Positions 18,007 to 27,321 are shown, counted from the stretch's first letter. The stretch is DNA of 64,000 bases from Natrinema sp. CBA1119 (GCF_002572525.1 NZ_PDBS01000001.1:2604001-2668000); one strand, 5' to 3'. Program-made: numbers and translations. Notes: generated by a model not told the origin, from the sequence alone.

Positions 18007-18926
18007 ATATATTTTCCCTGATCTGAGCGACGTTGTGAAACCGTCTCCCGAATCGCACCATAACTTTGGGTGAGTTTCAGGGCGTACTCAAGTAGGTAGA
18101 ATCCGGCGAGCAACGGTATTGAGGTGCCGTGGCCCGAGAAATGTCGGCGGAGACGGAACGGACTTGGTGGAAGGAAATTGAGCGGGTTCAGTGGGTGGTG
18201 AGAGATGTCGGCGTCCGGGTAGTACCGCCACTTCTGTGCCCGTCCGCGACCGATCCGAAGTGCTTTCGAACGAAGCGCCTCCCAAGAGTCCCGCGCCGGG
18301 TGGTACGCGGTTACGTCTCCAGCGTAGCACTGTTTGAAGTCGGCGTGGTAGACTCGTTGACCAAACTCCTTGTCGCCACCGGATTCGAGTCGTTCGTCGA
18401 AGGATCCGATGTCCTCGAAGACGTTGCGTCTAACTGCGAGCGCACAAGTGGGAGCAAAGTGTTTATATTCGACATAACTTTTGATCGGAAAGGAAAACGA
18501 CTGCTCGTATGCTTCCCAGAAATTAGAGTCGTCGGCGATGATCTCGACGTTACAGCCGAGGTAGTCACAGTCACGTGACTCGAAGAAAGTTATCATATCT
18601 CCCACCCAATTTTCATTCACCCACATGTCGGAGTCAATGAAAAGTAAGATGCTTCCTGAAGAGTGCTCAATTCCCGTATTTCTAGCGGCATAAGAGGACT
18701 GAACAGTGGTCTCCTCAAGCGGAGTGATCCATTCTGGATGTTGCTCCGCCAACCTGTGAACGACTTTTGCGGTCTCATCCGTCGAATTGTTGTCTACTGG
18801 AAGTATTTCGTATTGGTTGTACTGCTGGTTAAGCAAAGACTTGAGCGTCGTTCGAACTCCGACAGGATCATTATATACCGGGAGAATAACGGAGACCGGT
18901 TCAGGGGTAGAAGAGTTAGTCGACAT
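18003..18926 (-). CDS. family 2 glycosyltransferase, paralogue of the next gene
   Basis: A 307-residue GT2 enzyme using the start at MSTNSSTPEP. An in-frame ATG at 18950 would add eight residues. It shares layout and many residues with the gene it overlaps: VSVILPVYNDPVG, FIDSDMWVNENWVGD and FDERLESGGDKEFGQRVYHAD. The pair looks like a tandem duplication that has diverged. The upstream side carries IS scars, so this is the right edge of the conserved aglB-side block. Probably adds one sugar of the variable glycan. Confidence 0.83.
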   Translation of the reverse strand: MSTNSSTPEPVSVILPVYNDPVGVRTTLKSLLNQQYNQYEILPVDNNSTDETAKVVHRLAEQHPEWITPLEETTVQSSYAARNTGIEHSSGSILLFIDSDMWVNENWVGDMITFFESRDCDYLGCNVEIIADDSNFWEAYEQSFSFPIKSYVEYKHFAPTCALAVRRNVFEDIGSFDERLESGGDKEFGQRVYHADFKQCYAGDVTAYHPARDSWEALRSKALRIGRGRAQKWRYYPDADISHHPLNPLNFLPPSPFRLRRHFSGHGTSIPLLAGFYLLEYALKLTQSYGAIRETVSQRRSDQGKYI

Positions 18927-19019
18927 CCCGTCTGCTGTGATTGAAATCACTGAACCAATATAGTGGTTCTGGAACTCTTCAGACTTGTTTAGACGCTATA
19001 GAGAAGAGTCACTCCAGAA

Positions 19020-19487
19020 ACTAACCATCCCAAGACCAAGAGTTACGTAGTGTGTTCTCTTGACTTTTCCGCTTCGCAGACCGTCTTGTAGCACTGGCCA
19101 AACGCGTTGTCTTGGCGAGCCCACACCGGCAGTCAAGAAAGGTGATGGCGGCTACGCCGATGGGTGCTCGTAGCGATCCACGGCCTTCGGAAATATCTTG
19201 ATCTTTCATACCGGCGGCTCCTTGATGTGTTCGTTTGCGGATCGACCGCCGTATATGGCCAATAACGGTGTTCATCAAGTTGAATCACCGTCTCGTCAAG
19301 AGCGACGTGATTCGGATTTCCGTCATCTACTGGCTGTAGATCGTACTTGTGAACCCAATCGTGGACCGCCTTACGACTGCGTTCGACACCAATTTCTCTA
19401 ACCCCGAACAGCATTCGAAAGTGAAAGTCCAGCAAGATGGGATCAAATTCGTGCCACCTCACTTTTCACGCTTAACGAAACAGCGCC
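19020..19487 (-). mobile_element. decayed IS6-type insertion sequence, type B (copy 1)
   Basis: Minus-strand remnant of an IS6-family transposase gene. Recognisable parts are GVERSRKAVHDWVHKYDLQP and VALDETVIQLDEHRYWPYTAVDPQTN, holding the first catalytic Asp. The N-terminus has an internal deletion and the part after DPQTN is lost to frameshifts. The left terminal repeat GGCGCTGTTTCGTTAAGCG lies at its high-coordinate end (19487) and cuts into a type A element, so B inserted into A. The low-coordinate boundary is uncertain. Confidence 0.75.
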
Positions 19488-19838
19488 TATACAAGATTAC
19501 TCGCTGTTAATCATGACAGCGGTTTCGTCGACATCGACCCGCGACGGTGATGCTGTCGCGGGTCGCATCCGGTGTTATCAAGTCGAGAAACTTAGTCCTA
19601 AATTCCCCTGTAAGTGCTTTTAGCGGCTAATTCATCGGGAATAGTTGTGTCACTCATAGTGGACAACTAGTCTGGTAGAGCCGGAAGGTGAACGACCTAA
19701 CTGTGTCGCCATCGTTCTCTCAAAATCTTCCAAATCTGCGTCGTAGTTCTCACTGGGCGGGTCTGCGAGCATTAACCAACTCAATATTACGACCTTCTCA
19801 CTTCTCAAACTGGCTTAACTATACAGTGCCAACACGAC
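19488..19838 (-). mobile_element. decayed IS6-type insertion sequence, type A (copy 1)
   Basis: Minus-strand remnant starting at 19838 with the end sequence GGCACTGTATAGTTAAGCCA and continuing into a degraded transposase N-terminus (MLADPPSENYDADLEDF). Near 19500-19560 the catalytic segment SRVDVDETAVMINSE appears, with TAA where a Trp codon is expected. It is interrupted at 19487 by a type B element. Its intact end faces the glycosyltransferase gene at 19915. Confidence 0.75.
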
Positions 19839-19914
19839 CAATCACTTACTCCCAGTCGCTAACTCTGCTGAGAACCGTAATCAGTTTATTGAACACCATC
19901 ATTGCTATCTAACA

Positions 19915-21066
19915 ATGCGTGTCTCAATCGTCACCCCTGATCTCTCACACAATTGTCTAGGACGGTCCTACGTACTTGCACAATTACTAGAGAAAAATCA
20001 CGAGGTTGAAATTATTGGACCCCAATTTGATGCTGAAGTCTGGGGCCCCTTGAGAAATGCATACAGATACAAAGGTGTGAAAACGAGCAAGCGAGTGTAT
20101 CGCTTTGCGGCTTCGATTCCAGAACTACTGACGAAGATAACAGGAGATGTTATTTATGCTTCCAAACCGAGAATGAACAGTTACGGATTGAGTTTGCTGA
20201 AAGCACTACGAAGCGATTATCCCCTTGTTTTGGATATAGACGATTGGGAGTCTGGGTTTGCATATCACGGATCACAACTGGGTGCATATTTGAAGGGAAT
20301 CCCGTTTCTAGCCCATGCGAATTCGTTTTATTATACGCGATTATTCGAGTCACTTACTAACCTCGCCGATGCCCGAACGGTATCCAACCGATTTCTCCAA
20401 GAGAAGTTCAGTGGGACAATTGTCCCGCATGCTCGAGACACAGATTCGTTCGATCCGAAACGGTTTGACAAACAAAACATCAGAAAGGAACTAGACTTAC
20501 CCGCCAACAAGTTCATAGTTATGTTTTCTGGTACACCGCACCCATACAAAGGAGTCGATGATCTCGCCAAAGCCCTATCACGAATCGAATGTGTCGAAAT
20601 CAAAGGTATTGTTGTCGGAGCAGACGATTCTAACTATGTTCGAAAAGTGAAACACATCGCTGGTGATTCAATTACCATCCGGGGACGACAACCATTTGAC
20701 GAAATACCCAAGTGGATCGCAGCTGCAGATATGATTGCGATTCCCCAACGTAATACCCCGGCAACTAGGGGACAGTTGCCTGCAAAGGTGTTTGACGCGA
20801 TGGCAATGGCAAAACCAATCGTAGCAACCAATGTCTCCGATCTGCCGATTATTCTTGAAGAATGTGGCTTGATTGTGGAACCCGAAGCACCAGAACAACT
20901 CCGCGACGCAATTCTCAAAGTATTCTCTGATAAGATACTGCAAGAAGAATTAGGACAGTCTGCTCGCCAAAAATGCATCCAAAAGTACAGTTACGAGGCA
21001 TTAGCGCCGGTGCTAGACGATATTGTTTTAGACGTTGTATCGAAATATCACACCTCAAACAAATAA
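19915..21066 (+). CDS. family 4 glycosyltransferase
   Basis: A 383-residue GT-B glycosyltransferase. The C-terminal donor domain has the expected order MFSGTPHPYKGVDDLAKAL, then ADMIAIPQRN, then LPAKVFDAMAMAKPIVATNV with the acidic/Ala nucleotide-sugar region altered to FDAMAMAKP. It is clearly AT-richer than the core genes, suggesting transfer. A TATA-like TTTATT about 25-30 bases before the ATG gives it its own promoter. It sits exactly between two type A IS ends that face each other, like cargo of a compound element. Sugar specificity is unknown. Confidence 0.85.
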   Translation: MRVSIVTPDLSHNCLGRSYVLAQLLEKNHEVEIIGPQFDAEVWGPLRNAYRYKGVKTSKRVYRFAASIPELLTKITGDVIYASKPRMNSYGLSLLKALRSDYPLVLDIDDWESGFAYHGSQLGAYLKGIPFLAHANSFYYTRLFESLTNLADARTVSNRFLQEKFSGTIVPHARDTDSFDPKRFDKQNIRKELDLPANKFIVMFSGTPHPYKGVDDLAKALSRIECVEIKGIVVGADDSNYVRKVKHIAGDSITIRGRQPFDEIPKWIAAADMIAIPQRNTPATRGQLPAKVFDAMAMAKPIVATNVSDLPIILEECGLIVEPEAPEQLRDAILKVFSDKILQEELGQSARQKCIQKYSYEALAPVLDDIVLDVVSKYHTSNK

Positions 21067-21072
21067 CCGCGA

Positions 21073-21520
21073 AGGGCACTGTCTAGTTGAGTCAGTTTGA
21101 GAAGTGAGCAGGTCGTTGAGTTTCTTGTCCAAAGGTACTCGCAGACCTGCTCAGCGAGAGCTATGTGGCGGATTTAGAAGAATCTTGGGAGAACGAGCGG
21201 ACGGCGACACCCGTCAGGGCGTTTGCCGTCCGCCTCCACGAAACTGGTTGTTCTCTTCGGGAGATAACAACGATTTAGCCGAATTAGGCGTTGAACGCTC
21301 GCATGGGGAAGTCTGGAATTGAGTACATCGGCTAGCTGATAGTAGTTACGACCCGCCAATGGCGATGCCGTCAAGGGTCGCAGTTGATGAGACCACTGTC
21401 AAAATCAATGGCGAGTGGACTTAGTTGTACGCTGCAATAGACATCGAGACAAAGTTGATTCTCGACGCCGCGCTGTTTTGTCGGCACGGCACCCGTTGCT
21501 CGCTATGTGCCCGAATCTGT
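21073..21520 (+). mobile_element. decayed IS6-type insertion sequence, type A (copy 2)
   Basis: Begins with GGCACTGTCTAGTTGAGTCA seven bases after the glycosyltransferase stop. The degraded transposase reads, across frames, LLSESYVADLEESWENERTA, then AVRLHETGCSLREITTI, then ERSHGEVWN and SRVAVDETTVKINGEW. Several stops and frameshifts are present, and nothing after about 21520 is recognisable. The start of the next gene's open frame runs back into it. Confidence 0.8.
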
Positions 21521-21576
21521 CTAACGGCCCTGCTATCAATAGTTATAAGGAGTTGCTGAAAAACAAATCTTTGAAG

Positions 21577-22359
21577 ATGCTTTCGAAAGTCACCCAATCT
21601 ATTCGGGCACGTGGTTTCACTCCTACGGCGGTTCTTACATATCAAATGGTCCATAACCGAATCCAAAAAGTGCTGTTTTCACTTCATCGCTCATTCTTTG
21701 GCTCGTCTCCCCATACACCACCCACAAATTGGAACGACTACGAAAATCTGACCAAGTATGCAACTAGACCGACAGATATCAATGACCATCTCCACCGTTT
21801 GTTTGTAGAAGGTGTTCGGACCGATCCAAATACAATAGTAGAGCTTGGCGTTCGTGGCGGTGAATCGACGCGTGTATTTTCTGCCGTCGCTGACCGTACC
21901 GGCGCACAGATTGTGAGTGCCGATATTGACCCCTGTGACAATGCTACTTCGTATCCGAACTGGCAGTTCGTGCAGTCCGACGACGTCGAATTTGCGAACC
22001 GATGGGAATCGTGGTGTGAAGACAATTCTGTGGATTCGACTATCGGTCTACTGTTTGTTGACACATCCCATCTATACGATCACACAGTAAAGGAGGTTGA
22101 AGTATGGTTGCCGAAGCTCGCTCCCGATGGTGTTGCTATCTTCCACGATACCAATCTCACCCGATTCTATCGACGACGAGACAATTCGCTTGGAGAAGGG
22201 TGGGATAACGATCGCGGTGTGATCCGTGCGCTCGAGGATTACTTCGAGTGTTCGTTTGACGAGACAGAACAGTTTACGACTGTGATCGACGACTTTCTGA
22301 TTGAACACTACCCTCTTTGTAATGGACTGACCGTACTGACGCGACTACCCGATAAATGA
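21577..22359 (+). CDS. class I SAM-dependent methyltransferase
   Basis: A 260-residue methyltransferase of the Methyltransf_24 / cephalosporin-hydroxylase-like group. The SAM loop is IVELGVRGGESTRVF, the next acidic strand is QIVSADIDPC, and the late strand GLLFVDTSHLYDHTVKEVEVW with AIFHDTNLT carries metal-type acidic and His residues. I start at 21577, since the frame upstream is IS debris and TTATAAGG precedes it by about 35 bases. It sits among glycosyltransferases, so it probably methylates a sugar of the N-glycan, as known for other haloarchaeal glycans. That is inference. Confidence 0.8.
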   Translation: MLSKVTQSIRARGFTPTAVLTYQMVHNRIQKVLFSLHRSFFGSSPHTPPTNWNDYENLTKYATRPTDINDHLHRLFVEGVRTDPNTIVELGVRGGESTRVFSAVADRTGAQIVSADIDPCDNATSYPNWQFVQSDDVEFANRWESWCEDNSVDSTIGLLFVDTSHLYDHTVKEVEVWLPKLAPDGVAIFHDTNLTRFYRRRDNSLGEGWDNDRGVIRALEDYFECSFDETEQFTTVIDDFLIEHYPLCNGLTVLTRLPDK

Positions 22360-22372
22360 GAAGGGTTTAGCG

Positions 22373-22603
22373 ATGAATCTCTCGAAATCTGTATTTAAGC
22401 TATTCAGCGCACAGGTCGTTGTCCAAATCATCGGGTTCCTTGCCCTCGCCATATTCGCCAATATCCTCTCACCAACTGACCTTGGGATTTTTATCACGTT
22501 TCAGGCGTTCATCGGTATTCTGGGTATCCCTACGACTGCCGCGATCGCGCCAGCAGTCGAGAAACGATTGAGCGAAGGGAACCGTCTAGTTAGCGCGGTT
22601 TGA
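22373..22603 (+). pseudogene. 5' fragment of a polysaccharide flippase (Wzx family)
   Basis: The first 66 residues are the start of a Wzx/MATE-type flippase: MNLSKSVFKLFSAQVVVQII, then a helix ending ANILSPTDLGIF, then a second helix. At about 22572 the coding sequence runs into the end of a type A IS element (ACCGTCTAGTTAGC), and the frame ends with six IS-encoded residues. A full flippase is about 450-500 residues, and no remainder is found downstream. A complete flippase of another lineage lies at 24578-26059 and may have replaced it. Confidence 0.8.
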
Positions 22604-22708
22604 GAAGCGAGCAGGTCATAGAGTTGGTTTGGAATGATGCTCTCAGAGGTGCTCAGCGAGAGCTACGCGGCGGAATTTGATGAATGTTGGGAGCGTGAAC
22701 GGCGCAGT
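22572..22708 (+). mobile_element. decayed IS6-type insertion sequence, type A (copy 3)
   Basis: Starts with the degenerate end GGGAACCGTCTAGTTAGCGC inside the flippase gene and shows the transposase start (MLSEVLSESYAAEFDECWER) before being cut at 22709 by a type B element. Together with the inverted copy ending at 27788 it brackets a 5.2 kb cargo. Confidence 0.75.
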
Positions 22709-22990
22709 GTTCAGATAAGGATTGAAAAGTGTGGCGTAGCGTTTTCTGAGTGATCTATGCCCGAAAACGCTAGCTTCAGCGGTAGTATCGACCAACTAAA
22801 CTTAGATTTTGTGGAGCGAGAAGCGAAACCGCGACTGCTGGTGAAGCTGAGTATTCAGTTGCGAAGTAAGATATCATCAGACGGCTCTAGAGAATCACTA
22901 GACTGCGTCGACTTCTGGGGGTATAGATTCGACGACTTGAGGAGCTGCTCTGGGGCAATTTAGTTACAATCCCGAAGGAATCCGTGATAG
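22709..22990 (+). mobile_element. 5' part of an IS6-type insertion sequence, type B (copy 2)
   Basis: Begins with GCGCAGTGTTCAGATAAGG, a terminal repeat, then the transposase N-terminus IDQLNLDFVEREAKPRLLVK. Frame and similarity are lost after about residue 35. A matching terminal repeat in inverted orientation (CTTATCTGAACACT) and the transposase C-terminus are found 3.3 kb away at 26150-26316, on the same strand. Confidence 0.7.
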
Positions 22991-23107
22991 CGGAGTAATT
23001 GGACTTTGCCACAGACACGCTAACACCACTCAACCTAACGCCGTATGGCGATTCACCAAAACCGCTCATTCGTATGTTTTTTTTACTGCCGGTGTGTACC
23101 TACGGAT

Positions 23108-24565
23108 ATGTCCTTGGACTCTGCGGACTCTAATATCGTCGTGTATACCGCCATCTTCGGTGATTACGATGTACTCATTGATCCAGAAGTCATCGAGTCC
23201 GGCGTCGATTACGTCTGTTTTACCGATGATGAAAGGCTCACGTCCGACGTCTGGGAGATAAGAAACGTGACGCCGATGACCGATTCGGCGCTCTCCAATC
23301 GCCGCATCAAGATTCTCACTCACGAATATCTGGAGGAGTACGATATCAGTGTCTATATCGACGGAAACATCCAGATATTGGAACGGGTCGAACCCCTTGT
23401 CGAGGATTATCTCTCGACCGCGGACTTTGCTCTCTACAAGCATCCGAAGCGAACCAGTGTCTTTGAGGAGGGGGAATCGTGTATCGAGCAGAACAAAGCG
23501 GAAGCAGGTCCCGTTTGCGAGCAGTTGAAACACTATCGCGACGCGGGATTCCCCGATGATCGCGACCTATCAGAGAATCGCATTCTCTTCCGTCGCCATC
23601 AAAACCCCGAGATCAAAGACGTAATGTGGTCCTGGTGGCGTGAGGTTTCAGAGCGAGCGAGTCGAGACCAACTGAGTCTGATGTTCGTGTTGTGGAAGCA
23701 TGACCTCGAATACAACCTGATCCCTCATTCGGTGCGGGACGCGCCGCAGTTCGCCATCCACCCGCATCGTCCCGATGGGTACCTCGGATCAATCTGGCCG
23801 TACTGGATGTCGATAAGAACGGATCCCGATCCGGGGCTCTTGAAGAATACCGGATTTTATTTTGAGAGATCGCTCTCCGTTTTGAAAAACGAGGGATTCC
23901 TTGCGCTGCTATCGAAATCAACCTCGTTGCTCGTGAGAACTCTCGCTACCCAAATAAAAGAGATCGGCGATCGACTGGGAGTGATCGGGCCCGACCAGAT
24001 CTACTCCGATGAGTACTATGCGAAACGAAGACAGGACCCGTTTCGGAGTGAATCACATGAGATCGCAGATGCGCTCGTTGAACGGTTCCAGCCCAGTAGC
24101 GTCATCGACTATGGATGCGCGATCGGCACGTACCTGGAACGGTTCGAGGAACACGGTGTGACGATCAACGGCGTCGAAGGAAACTCAGCAGCCTTCCGTC
24201 ACGCTGTGGTCCCGAACGACCGTCTAGAACAACACGACCTTCGACAACCGTATGAGCCGGACGACTACTACGACCTCGTATTAAGCGTCGAGGTTGCGGA
24301 ACATATCCCCGAGAGATACGCCCGAACCTTCGTGAACACGCTCGCCAAATCCGGTGAGGTCGTCGTATTAACCGCTGCTCCTCCCGGACAGGGCGGTACA
24401 CATCACGTCAACGAGAAACCGCCGGAATACTGGATACAACTCTTCGATGACCACGGAATGGAGTACGACCGTGAAACTACGGACGAACTGAAAGAAGAGA
24501 TCGTTGTCGACTCCCTGTATCACGTTCCCGAGAACATAATGGTCTTCAAAAAGACGGATCTATGA
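23108..24565 (+). CDS. DUF616 glycosyltransferase-like domain fused to a methyltransferase
   Basis: A 485-residue two-domain protein. Residues 8-200 match the DUF616 (TOD1/MUCI70-like) glycosyltransferase fold, with NIVVYTAIFGDYD, YVCFTDDE and ISVYIDGNIQ as the probable donor-site region. Residues 310-485 are a class I methyltransferase: SVIDYGCAIGTYLERFEEHG, INGVEGN, and DLVLSVEVAEHIPE. The ATG at 23108 is where similarity begins; the open frame extends 21 codons upstream without coding character. It lies inside an IS-bracketed cargo, one short gap before the flippase. It probably adds and methylates a sugar, but this is inferred from domains. Confidence 0.8.
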   Translation: MSLDSADSNIVVYTAIFGDYDVLIDPEVIESGVDYVCFTDDERLTSDVWEIRNVTPMTDSALSNRRIKILTHEYLEEYDISVYIDGNIQILERVEPLVEDYLSTADFALYKHPKRTSVFEEGESCIEQNKAEAGPVCEQLKHYRDAGFPDDRDLSENRILFRRHQNPEIKDVMWSWWREVSERASRDQLSLMFVLWKHDLEYNLIPHSVRDAPQFAIHPHRPDGYLGSIWPYWMSIRTDPDPGLLKNTGFYFERSLSVLKNEGFLALLSKSTSLLVRTLATQIKEIGDRLGVIGPDQIYSDEYYAKRRQDPFRSESHEIADALVERFQPSSVIDYGCAIGTYLERFEEHGVTINGVEGNSAAFRHAVVPNDRLEQHDLRQPYEPDDYYDLVLSVEVAEHIPERYARTFVNTLAKSGEVVVLTAAPPGQGGTHHVNEKPPEYWIQLFDDHGMEYDRETTDELKEEIVVDSLYHVPENIMVFKKTDL

Positions 24566-24577
24566 TTCGCTTACCGT

Positions 24578-26059
24578 ATGAATCTTCTACGATCGCTGGT
24601 TCCAGCGCCTGAAGACGGGGACGGACTCACCAGCAAAGTCCTCAGTGGAGGGGCTTGGGTTAGCTCTCTGAACATCCTCAATCGACTTCTAGAGACGTTC
24701 AAACTGATCGTCCTCGCACGGCTGCTTTCTCCCTCGGATTTCGGTCTAATGGGTATCGCCCTCCTCACGTTGGCGGCACTGGAACAACTCTCTCAGCTCG
24801 GCGTTGATCAAGCCCTGATCCAGGAGGAGAAGGACGACATCGACCGATACCTCTCGACTGCCTGGAGCCTGAAGATCGTCCGGGCCGTTCTGATCATCTC
24901 CGTCCTCTATGTGACATCGTCCGCTATTTCGAACTTCCTAGGGGAACCACAGGCAAGACCCATCCTCCAAATGATTGGGATCACGTATCTATTTCGAGCG
25001 TTCATGAATCCAGCCACGGTTTACTTCGAGAAGAACTTGGATTTCCGCAAGTTCTTTTCACTCAAGTTCTCTTCGGTAATCGTCGATGTGGTCGTCGCAA
25101 TCGTGTTCGGCTTCATCTTTCAGAACGTCTGGGCATTAGTGGCCGGAATACTTGCCAGACATCTCACACAACTCCTCGTATCGTACCGCATCCATCCGTT
25201 TCGGCCGTCTCTCGAATTGGATACGGAGAAAGCAAAGGAGCTATTCGGATTCGGAAAGTGGATCTGGGCGTCCGGAATAACGACGTTCGTTTCGACACAG
25301 GGCGACGACGGATTCGTCGTCTGGCTGCTCGGTGCGGACGCCCTCGGTTTCTACCAGATGGCGTTCCGCCTCTCCAACGCGCCCGCTACAGAAATCTCCA
25401 AAGTTATTTCTAAAGTCGCGTTTCCAACCTACTCCGCCCTCCAGAACCAGAAACAACGACTCAGGAGAACGTACCTCAACACGCTCGAGATCACGTTTTA
25501 TGTTACCGCACCAATGGCTGTCGGCATAGTGGTTGTTGCCCCCGAATTCACCGTTGTTGTACTAGGCGAAGAATGGGTGCCAATCGTCCCAGCACTACAG
25601 GTGATGGCGGTGGCTGGTTTCGTCCGCGGAATCGCGACTACCGGTGGAGCGATCTTTAGGGGCACGGGGGCTCCCGAGTGGGACTTCAGAATGAACTTAC
25701 TTCGCGCAATAACGATTCTCTTGACGATCTGGCCGCTCATGAACTACATGGGGATAACAGGTGCGGCGATCAGTATCACACTCGGTATCGGAATCACCAT
25801 CCCGGTCTGGCTCGTCGTGAGCCGGCGTATCATCTCGGCTCGATACAGTCAGTACGCGAATAGAGCCGTGATTCCATGCGTCAGTTCTGGCCTGATGGCG
25901 ATCGCTGTTCAAGCCATACTCTCTGAGGACGTCGTTGGATTATTAGCAGGCATTTCGACCGGAATTCTCTTCTATTTCCTCTTCAGTACGTTACTGTATC
26001 GATACATCCGGCCGCACCCGGTATCCGTACTTAAAAACTTCACAGGACCGTCCGAATGA
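24578..26059 (+). CDS. polysaccharide flippase, PST/Wzx family
   Basis: A 493-residue membrane protein with about 12-14 helices. It opens with KVLSGGAWVSSLNILNRLLE and the family segment LARLLSPSDFGLMGIA. Such MOP-superfamily flippases move lipid-linked glycans across the membrane. In haloarchaeal N-glycosylation a protein of this kind (AglR-like) affects delivery of dolichol-linked sugar. It follows the DUF616-methyltransferase gene by 12 bases and is probably in one transcript with it. A truncated flippase of different sequence lies 2 kb upstream. Confidence 0.88.
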   Translation: MNLLRSLVPAPEDGDGLTSKVLSGGAWVSSLNILNRLLETFKLIVLARLLSPSDFGLMGIALLTLAALEQLSQLGVDQALIQEEKDDIDRYLSTAWSLKIVRAVLIISVLYVTSSAISNFLGEPQARPILQMIGITYLFRAFMNPATVYFEKNLDFRKFFSLKFSSVIVDVVVAIVFGFIFQNVWALVAGILARHLTQLLVSYRIHPFRPSLELDTEKAKELFGFGKWIWASGITTFVSTQGDDGFVVWLLGADALGFYQMAFRLSNAPATEISKVISKVAFPTYSALQNQKQRLRRTYLNTLEITFYVTAPMAVGIVVVAPEFTVVVLGEEWVPIVPALQVMAVAGFVRGIATTGGAIFRGTGAPEWDFRMNLLRAITILLTIWPLMNYMGITGAAISITLGIGITIPVWLVVSRRIISARYSQYANRAVIPCVSSGLMAIAVQAILSEDVVGLLAGISTGILFYFLFSTLLYRYIRPHPVSVLKNFTGPSE

Positions 26060-26149
26060 GAAACGGTCGACACTAACCCACCTACACCTCTCTCAGTACA
26101 CCAACTGCCTTGTCGATGAATCAATCTGGTTCGCAGGATCAATGCTTAT

Positions 26150-26316
26150 ACATCGCTACTGGAAGTCGCATCGTGTTCACCTATGGTGATTTTTGGCAGG
26201 TAAAACGACGAACTATCTCTTTCTCAAACTATTTTAATAACGCCAAATCAGAAACCGCTAACGAGTGGCTAAGATCATTCGTCTTCGCATGGAATCAGCT
26301 TATCTGAACACTATCT
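26150..26316 (+). mobile_element. 3' part of an IS6-type insertion sequence, type B
   Basis: The reading frame ends with the transposase C-terminus VKRRTISFSNYFNNAKSETA through FAWNQLI, typical for haloarchaeal IS6 elements. The terminal repeat CTTATCTGAACACTATC follows directly and is the inverse of the start at 22709. The residues before VKRRT are shifted out of frame. It may be the other end of the same copy, now separated by two cargo genes. Confidence 0.75.
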
Positions 26317-26334
26317 TCACCGGTACACTCACTC

Positions 26335-27321
26335 CTATGACGCCCGAACCAATGGCTCGTACCACTCCCGGTTTGCCTGGTACCACTCAATGAACTCGCC
26401 GACGCCCTCGGCGATCGTCCGCGAGGGCTCGTACCCGATCAATTCTCCAGCCTTCTCCACGGATGCGTGGGTGTGCTCGGCGTCAGCCTCCCGCGCAGAT
26501 TCATACACGATCTCAAGTTCGGGCACGAGCTGGTCGCGCACCGTCTCAGCCAACATCTGGATCGATATATTATCCGAACTCCCGATGTTTAACACGTCGC
26601 CGTCAACCGCGTCCGACTCCAAAAGCGTCCGATTGGCGTCCACCACGTCATCCACATATGTAAAATCGCGCGTTTGTTGTCCGTCTCCGTAGATCACCGG
26701 TGGCTCCCCGTTAATACACCGCGAGACGAAGTTGGAGATCGCCATGTTGGGGCGCATCCGCGGACCGTACACTGTGAAGTACCGCAGGCAGACAGTTGGC
26801 AGGCCATGTAGCTCTGTGTACACCCGCGCCATGTGTTCTTGGGTGAGTTTCGTCACCCCGTAAGGGCTCACGGGCTCGGTCGGATGGTCCTCCTCGTAGG
26901 GCAACGAGTGCGGCTTGCCGTACACTGACGAGGAACTCGCAAGGATCACCCGCATTACGTCCGCCTCTTTCGCCGCCTCAAGGAGGTTCACGGTCCCGTC
27001 GACGTTGATGTCGGTTACCTTTCGAGGATGCTTCACGCTCTCGCGCACGCCCGCCTGCGCGGCCTGGTGAACTACAACGTCCGCGTCGGTGACGACCTTC
27101 TGGACGGTCTCAGTGTCCCGAACGTCTCCCTGGACAAACCGGTAATCGGCGTCGGCCTCGTCAGCCACCTCGCGGTGGACCGAGAGCGTGTGGCGTTTGA
27201 TCCCCTCCGCGTAGAAGGGTTCAAAGTTGTCGAGGATCGTCACGTCGTGACCGTCGGCGAGGAACGACTCGGCGAGGTGGCCGCCGATGAACCCGACCCC
27301 TCCCGTCACGAGGATTCGCAT
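26335..27321 (-). CDS. NAD-dependent sugar epimerase/dehydratase
   Basis: A 328-residue extended short-chain dehydrogenase. It has the Rossmann loop GGVGFIGG at residues 7-14, the catalytic SSSSVYGKP with Tyr-x-x-x-Lys further on (YGVTK), and the C-terminal GYEPSRTIAEGVGEFIEWY. The closest named relatives are UDP-glucose / UDP-GlcNAc 4-epimerases. The start at 27321 (MRILVTGG) is preferred over an in-frame ATG at 27354. It stands alone on the minus strand, between IS scars, and probably supplies a nucleotide sugar for the glycan. Confidence 0.87.
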   Translation of the reverse strand: MRILVTGGVGFIGGHLAESFLADGHDVTILDNFEPFYAEGIKRHTLSVHREVADEADADYRFVQGDVRDTETVQKVVTDADVVVHQAAQAGVRESVKHPRKVTDINVDGTVNLLEAAKEADVMRVILASSSSVYGKPHSLPYEEDHPTEPVSPYGVTKLTQEHMARVYTELHGLPTVCLRYFTVYGPRMRPNMAISNFVSRCINGEPPVIYGDGQQTRDFTYVDDVVDANRTLLESDAVDGDVLNIGSSDNISIQMLAETVRDQLVPELEIVYESAREADAEHTHASVEKAGELIGYEPSRTIAEGVGEFIEWYQANREWYEPLVRAS

